In this document: piece after piece, positions 10,976 to 19,018 of the stretch
Layout: every line of letters starts with the position of its first letter
Position numbering within the stretch: position 1 is the first letter of the stretch
NCBI GenBank assembly: GCA_020342235.1
Contig: CP073216.1
Span: 744,001 to 808,000 of the forward strand
Length of the DNA stretch: 64,000 nt
Direction of reading: 5' to 3'
Source: Saccharomycopsis phalli
Lineage: Eukaryota > Ascomycota > Saccharomycetes > Ascoideales > Saccharomycopsidaceae
Program-made: the position numbers and the translations under genes
The notes under the pieces: generated by a model
Told to the model about the DNA's origin: nothing
Database searches by the model: none
Seen by the model: the letters and a program-made list of their open reading frames with translations, nothing else

Positions 10976-11857
10976 GGGGAATTTCTATACCTCTACCGTG
11001 GGACTTTTTTTTTTCACGGCACGCTTCTCACATGTGCCTCTTGATGTCAGGTCTTGGTACCTGGAAAGGTATGTATAAACTGTGCTACATGGGTACTCAT
11101 ATCAAGCAAGGCTATGGGCAAATCAGATCAAGCAAGCTATAGGCAATTCATACAAAGATATTCACTCCATAGCCATGATTCTACAACTTCCCCTCATTGT
11201 AACCACTCTGCCGTACCCCATCGCCTTTATTCTTTCTTGACCCACTCAAGAATAAACTTTTCCATGTCTTTAAATGCCTACTCAAGCTGTCTAATGTAAA
11301 GGCTGACGAATATATATTGCATTAACCATGTAATCACACAATGTGGCTGGCCAGTGACGTAACAGCAATCTTGGATCGATTCACTTAGTCATTGCTTTGA
11401 CCTATATAACTTAATCGTAGATTCAATCTACTCAGCTTAATCGTGGCTTCAATCTACTCAGCTTAATTGTGGCTTCAATCTACTCAGCTTAATTGTGGCT
11501 TCAATCTACTCAGCTTAATCGTGGCTTCAATCTACTCAGCTTAATCGTGGCTTTGATTCATCTCAATCATTGCTTCGATTCATCTCAATCACAGCCACAA
11601 TCTCTGCATTTACAGTATTCAGATCCGCTTACTTAATAACCACACAAGATGTATATTATGGTCTATATGATCGGCAAATCCTTAGATCTAATGCGTCAAG
11701 GATAAATATAGTCCTAAAGAAACTTAATGACTAGCCATAGCGACTGTTGGCCATGAAAAAAATATTGCTACACATAGTCAAAACTACTTCTTCTAAGGAA
11801 TATCTACCTTATAAAATGCATATTCTCAACTACACCAACCAAGCCCCAAGCGAATCC
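10976..11857. repeat. Intergenic region with a 26-nt tandem array
   Basis: PPX1 promoter side and SH3-gene 3' side. About 11412-11560 holds five to six copies of a 26-nt unit (AATCGTGGCTTCAATCTACT plus CAGCTT) with C/T variation at one site, grading into decayed copies up to about 11600. No gene is seen in the remainder. Confidence 0.85.
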
Positions 11858-12667
11858 TCAAAATGACAAGGTGCTTTTTTTAAATCCAGCTATACTATCG
11901 TTGGTGCTACACATGCTTTGTGCCGTATGGTTGTCTCCAGACAAGGTCGTAAAGCTGTCAGCATAACTCAATAACGACTCGTCAACGGTTTTGGTGGCAA
12001 ATGGCAACTCATCGCAGTATATATCCAAGTCTGAATTGTAGTACAATATTTCATTTTCTGGGCCCACCTGGGGAAGCCAGTAGATTTGTTCTTTTCCAAT
12101 CTTGCGCGACACCAAATCTTCTGCCTCTGAAAGACTGTATATTTTTACGTTGTCTTTTACTCTGCATTCCTTCATTCTGTCCAACGGATCTGTCCCATGG
12201 GTACTATCATTTGGCCTTGGCTTTGGTGCCGACTCCAGCTTTGTCTCTAGTTTGGTATCTAGCTTCGACTCCAACTTTGTCTCTAGCTTTGTCTCCAACA
12301 TCGTCTCCAACATCGTCTCTAGCTTCGGCTTCAGCTCCGAGTTTTGTAGAATCGTCTTCAATATATCCGTCAGCTTCGTAAATGACTTTGGAAACCATCC
12401 TCGAACCAACAGAAAGCCCTCCTTGAATACGATCCCGTCCCACCACCCCGAAGACGACTTTGCCATGACATAAACGAGGTCGTCCCGTCGTAGAGAAATG
12501 ATGTTTTTCTGCTCAGCGGCTCGGTAGTCGTACAAGACCTGCACTATGTCAATAGGCTTGACTGGTAGATGTCGGTAATTACCAAGAGCTTGCTCATAAA
12601 CAGCAGGTGATATGCCATTTTGCGAGCTCTCTTCATTGGATTTGACTGTAGAATGGGATACGGTCAT
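11858..12667 (-). CDS. Small SH3-domain protein resembling the N-terminus of Cdc25-type RasGEFs
   Basis: A 269-aa protein starting at the ATG at 12667. Residues about 40-100 form an SH3 domain (ALYDY-type start VLYDYRA, then GWWDG and RGWFP). The middle carries a run of heptad-like LETKLE repeats (about 115-150), likely a helical linker. Around residue 205 is a WW-like segment (WLPQVGP...YYNSDLDIY...ELPF) of a kind that, as I recall, follows the SH3 in fungal Cdc25/Bud5 GEFs. No RasGEF catalytic domain follows here, because the frame stops and only repeats lie downstream. It may be a stand-alone adaptor or the remains of a larger gene. The last codons include an A6 run. Family placement is inference; the SH3 call is firm. 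Confidence 0.75.
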   Translation of the reverse strand: MTVSHSTVKSNEESSQNGISPAVYEQALGNYRHLPVKPIDIVQVLYDYRAAEQKNIISLRRDDLVYVMAKSSSGWWDGIVFKEGFLLVRGWFPKSFTKLTDILKTILQNSELKPKLETMLETMLETKLETKLESKLDTKLETKLESAPKPRPNDSTHGTDPLDRMKECRVKDNVKIYSLSEAEDLVSRKIGKEQIYWLPQVGPENEILYYNSDLDIYCDELPFATKTVDESLLSYADSFTTLSGDNHTAQSMCSTNDSIAGFKKSTLSF

Positions 12668-13139
12668 GATACAGACAGTGTCAAATCCACATGCTCACAA
12701 TACCCGATGTATTCACATGGTGAGTACACGTACCCATAATTGGACAGCACCGTTGGAATGGCTTTATGCCTTAACGGCGACGATAAAAAACCGTTGGAGT
12801 TTACTAGTGGATTAATCAAGTTGGCCGTAGTGCAAACATAGTGCCCAAACATCCAAGGTGAGCATGTATTGAATTAGCCGAGTATACCTCTTTGACTACA
12901 TGGTGGACGTAAATTAAACCGGACAATGGAATGGAATATTCGTTTACGATGAAATGACGGGGCTGCGATGATTCACGTCACTTTATAGTCTGTATTGTTT
13001 ACAATTTATAGTCTGTATGATACCATATTTGGATATATAATGAATCGCAGTAGAAGGTAGAATGTGAATTGATTTAAGCTAAAGTGTAATTAAGTTAAGT
13101 TAAGTATATTTAGTTCTGTATTTAGCTATATATTGTCTC
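12668..13139. other. Intergenic, promoter side of the SH3 gene
   Basis: AT-rich sequence upstream of the minus-strand SH3 gene. A short TTAAGT direct repeat is present near 13090-13105. I see no gene here. Confidence 0.5.
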
Positions 13140-13470
13140 CGGAAACACGGTGATTCGACAGATATATTTTCACTCAGGAACATCCTGAGGCAGCATTCTA
13201 TTGAAGAAAACCCTTTATAACCCTAAACGGTTATATGGGCTGAAAAACTTCAATGGGAGCAGTGTTGTTAGTGGTTTAACGTGACTGGCTATTGGTTATG
13301 CGAGAAGCCTGGCCATCCTTCGGCTAAATGCCGGCGCTGAATCTCGTGACGATGGGCGCACGACTCGTCGGGGTCGTTCATTGCTCGTTTGCGAGACTTC
13401 CTTGTATTGCCGCCCTTCTGAGGCGTAGTATGCTCTTTCTGGAGACTTTCTTGAGTATTGGGGCGGTTTG
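13140..13470 (-). ncRNA. Candidate Pol III-transcribed structured RNA (unidentified; RNase P/MRP-like layout possible)
   Basis: About 330 bp of GC-richer DNA with several perfect short hairpins. They are CTCAGGA/TCCTGAG (13173-13189), ATAACC/GGTTAT (13217-13234), CGGC/GCCG (13321-13333), CTCG/CGAG (13384-13395), and a closing pair CCGCCC (13410-13415) with GGGCGG (13461-13466). No reading frame covers it. On the minus strand it follows directly on a tRNA-like A-box/B-box element, as the yeast RNase P RNA RPR1 follows its tRNA-like Pol III leader. A GGAAGTCTCG string after the closing pair recalls CR-I of RNase P/MRP RNA, but I found no convincing CR-V partner. An internal T5 run near 13245 could end a Pol III transcript early. 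Strand and ends are uncertain. Confidence 0.45.
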
Positions 13471-13550
13471 GTGGGGCTCGAACCCGGTAACTACCTCATG
13501 ATGCGCCCTCCATAAGGCATGAGGTGTTTTCCATTCGGCCAAACCTCCTA
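13468..13550 (-). promoter_or_regulatory. tRNA-like element with A box and B box (Pol III promoter or tRNA relic)
   Basis: Read on the minus strand, TGGCCGAATGG matches the A box and GGTTCGAGCCC matches the B box, about 55 nt apart. The outer GGTTTGG and CCAAACC are complementary. However, the D-stem does not form and the T-stem has only three clean pairs, so this is not a normal tRNA. An 8-bp inverted repeat ACCTCATG/CATGAGGT lies between the boxes. The best reading is an internal or leader-type Pol III promoter for the structured RNA beside it. The alternative is a decayed tRNA-Leu/Ser gene. Confidence 0.55.
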
Positions 13551-14021
13551 CCCCTAAAGTGTAATTACTTGACTATTTAAAGAAAGGCTGGATATAGTTG
13601 AAGAAGAGACTTTTGTTTCTGTTGGAAGGGAATGGATTGACCAGACCGTTGCCTTTGGAATTTTGGATCAGCCAGAATGGAGTCGAGAAGTGAAATGTCA
13701 CTTGTATTGGAATTTTTAAATTGTTTCATGTGGGTTGTAGTTAGAGCTACTTGTGAAACGACAAGTCATGATTGAGTGTAGAATTGTCATTAAACAGATG
13801 TAGAATAGTTCCAATGTTAATACTTCAAGGCCGCTTTTTAGTATTTCAAGGTTAATCTCAACCTAGTTGTATATGTTTAAGTTTAAAAATTGGGCAACTA
13901 TCATACAATGAACTTTGATGTATACAATCGGCGGATTTCCTACTCAATAGATTAATCAATAGAATATTTAACAGATTACCAACATACTATCAACACACTC
14001 CAGCCGATTACCAACACCACA
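13551..14021. other. Intergenic, 3' of the mitochondrial carrier gene
   Basis: AT-rich, with a few short imperfect direct repeats (ACTTCAAGG-like near 13820-13850). No gene is seen. Confidence 0.5.
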
Positions 14022-15338
14022 CTACTCACTCAACCTGGTTCTCATAATTTCAAAAACCAACAACCCAATACTAGTGGCAGGAATCGTGGTTGCAACATTA
14101 CGAAAAAAACCCTGGTACGACCACTGCCACCAGCTCAAATTCTTGCTAGTCTGAATCTTGAGAATCGTAGTCAAGGTCTCCAAATACGACTTGTAATACA
14201 CATTCAAAAACGGGTTTGCGGTGATTTTCTTGTACCAGTACTTCACCAAGAACGCGGACTTGTTGATGCGGGTCAAGCTGGGCTGGAAAACCCGCGGAAA
14301 CTCGTCAACATGCCGGATGAATTTCCAACGACTTGGGTTATAATCCGGGGTCTGGCGCTCGGGGACCGTCAAGTTGTAGTAGTCCAATGCCTCGAGGCGG
14401 GACAAGTGGATCTGCTGGATTTTCGACAAGGGAAACTGGATCACTTGAAGCACAACGGCGGCAGAAGCACCGCCAACCAATATAAAGCTGGACTTGAGCA
14501 CCTGGTACTTGCTCTGCTGGTCGGCTAGGTTCTGGGGCGGCTTGGAGAAGAACCAGCCCAAGTAGTTGTACTTGAAGTGGCGGAACCAGTTGATGGACTC
14601 GACGGTGCGGTTGAACAACTGGTTCTTGACCAACTCAAACGTCGAGAAGTAGAATGCAAACCCCACGGACTCCTTGATCACGCTGAGGCCGAACCCCGCA
14701 AACACGCCCATGACGCCGATGTTGCGGAGTTTGTACACGCCGTACTTCCACAAGTTCTCGTGGTGCAGCGAAATGAGCTCGGCGGCCGAGGAACGGGTAT
14801 ATATCGCGTCGATCGGCGCAGCCACAAGCGACTGGAACGCACCGGCCACAAATCCGGCGCGGAACGTGTCGGCCATCCGTGGTTCCATGACGTTACGCAC
14901 GGAAATCGAGTAGTCGGTGGAGAAAGTCGAAACCATGGTCAAGTATGTTGTGTACAAGACAAGCCCGGTGAAGCTGTTTGCCAATAGCGGCGGCAAGACG
15001 TTGTCGGGAATGTACTTCCAGCCGTTTTTCTTGACGGCCTGGACCAAAAGCGCAATGCTGCTGTGCTTGAAGAAGTTGTAGCGCACGCGGGGCGATTTGA
15101 AGGCGGGGTTTGCGTGCAATTTCGAGTCGCTGGCCGCGTCCTTGTGCTCCAAATACAACCGGGTGTATGCCATATAATCGAATCTTGACGGCCGGAACAA
15201 CTTGACGGGTGTCCGCAAGTACAACGCGGAAAATTGGTAGGTGAGTGCCCGTATCCCGCCGCTGATGGCGCCAATGGCCTGGTTGTCGTGATTCGTGAGC
15301 TTCTGAGGACCGTCGGTGCCATTTTCCGTCGTGCCCAT
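14022..15338 (-). CDS. Mitochondrial carrier (SLC25) family protein, divergent
   Basis: A 438-aa protein, longer than the usual 300-aa carrier. The second repeat carries a carrier signature of the P-x-D-x-x-x-T-R form (PIDAIYTR, about residues 172-179). A weaker copy occurs later (QFPLSKIQQ, about 300), which fits degenerate threefold repeats of the inner-membrane carrier fold. Several hydrophobic segments are spaced accordingly. The substrate cannot be told from sequence; it could be one of the uncharacterised fungal carriers. The start is the ATG at 15338. It is divergent from VMA4, sharing an intergenic region of only 104 bp. Confidence 0.75.
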   Translation of the reverse strand: MGTTENGTDGPQKLTNHDNQAIGAISGGIRALTYQFSALYLRTPVKLFRPSRFDYMAYTRLYLEHKDAASDSKLHANPAFKSPRVRYNFFKHSSIALLVQAVKKNGWKYIPDNVLPPLLANSFTGLVLYTTYLTMVSTFSTDYSISVRNVMEPRMADTFRAGFVAGAFQSLVAAPIDAIYTRSSAAELISLHHENLWKYGVYKLRNIGVMGVFAGFGLSVIKESVGFAFYFSTFELVKNQLFNRTVESINWFRHFKYNYLGWFFSKPPQNLADQQSKYQVLKSSFILVGGASAAVVLQVIQFPLSKIQQIHLSRLEALDYYNLTVPERQTPDYNPSRWKFIRHVDEFPRVFQPSLTRINKSAFLVKYWYKKITANPFLNVYYKSYLETLTTILKIQTSKNLSWWQWSYQGFFRNVATTIPATSIGLLVFEIMRTRLSE

Positions 15339-15442
15339 GCCTCAGGGTTTGTGCTGATGGGCTCATCCAAACACTAGCATGGTGCACGGGTGTATGGGCT
15401 ATCATGTAAATTCCACAACACTTTAGACACACGGATACAAAC

Positions 15443-16239
15443 ATGCCAGCCAGCAGTCATGCTTTGAGAGATGACCAGGTACGTTATTACCGGCGAATCC
15501 GCCACGGAGCACGGCTCTTGCCGATCACTAACCGCAGGTCACCAGCGAACTCCGCAAGATGGAGGCGTTCATCAAAAAAGAGGCGGACGAAAAGGCCAAG
15601 GAAATCAGATTGAAGGTGAGTTTTTCCCATCCAGGTTCGCGGCTACTAACACAAGAATAGGCAGACGAGGAGTATGAGATTGAAAAGTCCAACATTGTCC
15701 GTTCAGAGACCTCGTCGATTGACAAGCTGTACGAGCAAAAGTTGAAAAAGGCCGAGTTGGCCCAGCAAATCACAAAGTCCACCATTGCCAACAAAACCAG
15801 ATTGAAGATCTTGGCTGAGCGCGAGTCCATCTTGGAGGAAATCTACTCCAGCACCGAAGCCGAGTTGCGCAAAGTAACAAGCGACAAGCCCCGCTACAAG
15901 GAGCTCTTGAGCAAGTCCATCTTGGAGGCGCTCTTCACGTTGTCGGAGCCAAAGGCGCTTGTCAAGGTCAGAGAAGCCGACAAGGACATTGTCAATGAGC
16001 TCATTGACTCGGTGTCCTCTGAATTTGAACAAGCCGCCAAGTTCAAGGTCGACATCCAGGTGGAGCAAGAATACTTGACTGAAGCCGACATTGGTGGAGT
16101 GATTGTGTCAAACGCCAGCGGGAAAATCGAGGTCAACAACACCTTGAAAGAGCGCTTACACATTTTGGCCGAGTCGGCGTTGCCAGCAATTAGATTAGAG
16201 TTGTTTGGCCCTTCGCAGACTAGAAAGTTTTTTGAATAA
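15443..16239 (+). CDS. VMA4: V-type ATPase subunit E, three exons
   Basis: Peripheral-stalk subunit E of the vacuolar proton ATPase V1 sector. Exons are 15443-15478, 15538-15615 and 15661-16239, giving 230 aa against 233 aa in S. cerevisiae. The intron at 15479-15537 is 59 nt (GTACGT...CACTAAC..CGCAG) and that at 15616-15660 is 45 nt (GTGAGT...TACTAAC..AATAG). The joined frame reads an N-terminal helix (ELRKMEAFIKKEADEKAKEI) then EIEKSNIVR, QQITKSTIANKTRLK and a C-terminal NNTLKERLHILAES...PAIRLELFGPS, matching Vma4 closely. The ATG at 15443 heads a 12-codon first exon. The gene is convergent with the MRS2-type gene, with 69 bp between the stops. Confidence 0.96.
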
Positions 16240-16308
16240 GCCGGTATATATCTATATATTTACATGCACTGCTTGTTGCCCTGTCCCCCGGTAGGCCATT
16301 TACACGCG

Positions 16309-17517
16309 CTACTTGTTGCCCTGTCCCTCTATAAGCCATTTCCAGGCCATGACCCGCTGTTTCGGATCAAACTCCCGACGACGCACCCACGGCATCCAGG
16401 CACGCGGATCACGTGACTCTGCAACACCACGTGACCTCGTCCAGGTGCCGGACATTGTCAAGTGTTCAACGGAGCGGAGTCGTTTGAAGTTGATGAATGT
16501 GATTCCGAGGGCCGAGAGAATGGATGCGCCGACAATGAGCGAGAAACCCACCACGGAATCTTCCATGAAGTTCTTCAAGTTCATGCCGTAGAATGCAGGA
16601 AGCGTGGTTGCTACCGTAAACCCCAAGGTGTAGATGGTGACTTTCAAGTCGTACAACATGAGCGAGTTTCTGTTGGAGTCAAGGATGATGTTGACAATCT
16701 CCTCGGTCGACTTTATATCGGAGATTAGCGAGCTAGCCTGCTGCACAAACTCGTCGCACTGTTTGTAGTAGTTTTCGAGCAAGATTTCAATCTCGTTAAA
16801 GTTGAAGTCGTCCAACATGTCAGAGTCGTTGGGGACTTCAAATACCTTGCTGAGGTACATTCCGCGCAAATCCTCGTCGGTCTCTAGCAACTCGTCAAGC
16901 ACATCTCTAATAAGAAGGGCTTTTTGGCAGTACCTACTTAGGGCCTTGGAATGTATGAGCAAGTCGCGTAATTTCGACCGGTCAATCTGGTTCTCCAACA
17001 GCGTGAGGATCTCGGAACAGATGTTGATGTGCTCGTTCAAGTCGGTTTCAAGAAAGCTCATGACGTTGATGAGAATCGACTCTAGTGCTTTGAACTCGAA
17101 CGACGTGTTGTGGTTAATGTTGATTTTCAACTTGTCTTGCAAGTCGTAGATAAAGAGCCCGATCCGCTTGATTGACGAAATGTCCGAGGTGTCGAAGATC
17201 ATGATTGAGTCCTTGTGGATGATGGACTTGATGTGCAACAAATTGACTAGTATACAATGCAGCCGCACGGCAATCGTCGGCACCACATCGATGGAGCTGT
17301 TGTCGACTTTCCGGAGGTCTCGAGGGTAGAGTCCATTTACTTTTAGAAACTCCATCTTGGGGTACTTTTTGGACATGCTTGTGATTTCGCCGTTGACGTT
17401 GATGGCAGTGCAACTGACATAGTTGTCGTTGGATGGTTTAGGAAGCTGTGCGTATTTTGAGTAAGGAGCATGAAGAAGTCTTGATCTGGGTAGGAAGGTT
17501 CGAAGGGGAGCGAACAT
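16309..17517 (-). CDS. LPE10: Mitochondrial inner-membrane magnesium transporter (Mrs2/Lpe10, CorA family)
   Basis: A 402-aa CorA-type channel. The C-terminal part has two membrane segments; the first ends with the invariant YGMN motif (about residues 309-312) followed by an acidic loop (FMED), and the second begins VVGFSLIVGASI. The N-terminal half is a soluble helical domain typical of Mrs2. A basic, Arg/Ser-containing N-terminus (FAPLRTFLPRSRLL) fits a mitochondrial presequence. The length is nearer Lpe10/Mfm1 (413 aa) than Mrs2 (470 aa), so the paralogue choice is a guess. The start is the ATG at 17517. Two CACGTGA(C) words occur inside the 3' coding end near 16413 and 16428. Confidence 0.9.
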   Translation of the reverse strand: MFAPLRTFLPRSRLLHAPYSKYAQLPKPSNDNYVSCTAINVNGEITSMSKKYPKMEFLKVNGLYPRDLRKVDNSSIDVVPTIAVRLHCILVNLLHIKSIIHKDSIMIFDTSDISSIKRIGLFIYDLQDKLKININHNTSFEFKALESILINVMSFLETDLNEHINICSEILTLLENQIDRSKLRDLLIHSKALSRYCQKALLIRDVLDELLETDEDLRGMYLSKVFEVPNDSDMLDDFNFNEIEILLENYYKQCDEFVQQASSLISDIKSTEEIVNIILDSNRNSLMLYDLKVTIYTLGFTVATTLPAFYGMNLKNFMEDSVVGFSLIVGASILSALGITFINFKRLRSVEHLTMSGTWTRSRGVAESRDPRAWMPWVRRREFDPKQRVMAWKWLIEGQGNK

Positions 17518-19018
17518 GTGGATGAGATTTTGTTAAAAATGAGATATGCACCGCCAAACTGGTATACCGCCACACTGCCACACTGCCACACTGCCACACT
17601 GCCACACTGCCACAAACACGTTGCACTGCCACAAACACGTTGCACTGCCACAAACACGTTACACTGCCACCACAACCGCCACATGTACACAAACAGCAAA
17701 ATAATACCAAAAAAAAACAAAAACAAAAAAATAACTACCCAATTCACATACACAGTTGACGCGAAAAAAAAAAAAAAAATAGAAAAGAAAAAAAAAATAA
17801 TAATACAAAACGCAGAGAACCCAAATGGACGCTATACAAAAAACCCAACGCCAATCTTCGTATCTTCCCCAACGCCAATCTTCGTATCTTCCCCAACGCC
17901 AATCTTCGTATCTTCCCCAACACCAATCTTCGTATCCTCCCCAACACAATGTATCCCGCCATTTGTAATAATCTACCGAAATGACTACGGCAATGACTAT
18001 CGAAATCCAAGTGCAGAAATTGTACCGGCAAATGCACTGCGCAAACTTTAATTGACTGGCTCACTGTGCGGTAGATGACCGTGACTCAGACAAGATTCAG
18101 GGGTTTGAAGATCTGGCCTTAAAAGATTGTGATTATGCGGCTTGGCATTACGGAAGAAAATATAAATTGCTTGAATGCGGTGCGGATGCCAATACAAACG
18201 GCTAGCTGTACCACGAGGGTATACACAAGTAGGCAGCGCAATAATATTGTACGTTTGGCTGTACATGAAATATAGTTTTACTTAGCGTAGGCAGTTATAC
18301 ATCAAAGTCATGGAGTACGATTATGACAGGCGATGAAAAATTAATATTTTGGATAAATATGCACGTTGAAAAAGCAGCCGCAGGAGGCAACGACAACAAC
18401 ACCCGAATGGAAACCCAGCGCGACAAGAAGTAGCTGCCCAGCTGATTAGATGGCCACTTTGTGTAAAAGGGAGTGGCCCCCCTGATCCCAAAACAGGAAA
18501 CAACTGTCTTCGCCATGCAAGCGAAATATCGAAGCGTGTGAATCAATGTTTGTTTGAAAGCAAAATGACATTCCGGGAAATATACTCCAAAACACGCGGC
18601 GGCTTGCCAACTATGGCAACCTGCTTGGATTGAGTACCAAAACCACAGTGAAAAGTCGCAACGGGAGGCGCCCTGTGCGACAGGCCCATAAAAAGCTTGC
18701 AACAGGAAAGGAAAATAATATAATAAATATGATTAATATATAAAAAATTGCTGAGCACCAGTGGGAGTGTTTCACCCTGTAGGTCTGTCTTGCATGGACT
18801 CACAAAGGCTAGACCCGCAGCACTAGCCCACCGAAGCAGGCAGTTCAAGGATTATCAAATTTTCGGTCACAAAGTAAAATCAGCGCGAGGACAGAAGACG
18901 AGTAATTGACGCTCGCCGCCAGGAAACCCAGAGTCTCTGCCCAAATAACGTGTCTGTAGCGGACAAGCGACATAGTGATACACCCACGAGGCCACCGGTT
19001 TATGAACTGCGGCAAACA
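17518..19018. repeat. Divergent intergenic region with microsatellites
   Basis: About 1.5 kb between MRS2/LPE10 (minus) and the next plus-strand gene. 17571-17668 holds an 8-nt array (ACACTGCC) that passes into a 19-nt array (ACAAACACGTTGCACTGCC). 17764-17800 is almost pure A. 17844-17945 holds four to five copies of a 24-nt unit built on CCAACGCCAATCTTCGTATC. The remaining 1 kb shows no gene. Open frames here are by-products of the repeats. Confidence 0.85.

Noticed and set aside
13468-13550. Functional tRNA-Leu or tRNA-Ser
   Set aside because: A and B boxes are present, but the D-stem fails and the T-stem has only three pairs; kept only as a tRNA-like promoter or relic.
17518-18051. 177-codon frame across the microsatellites upstream of MRS2/LPE10
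   Set aside because: Its codons are translations of the 8-, 19- and 24-nt repeats and poly-A; no conserved sequence.
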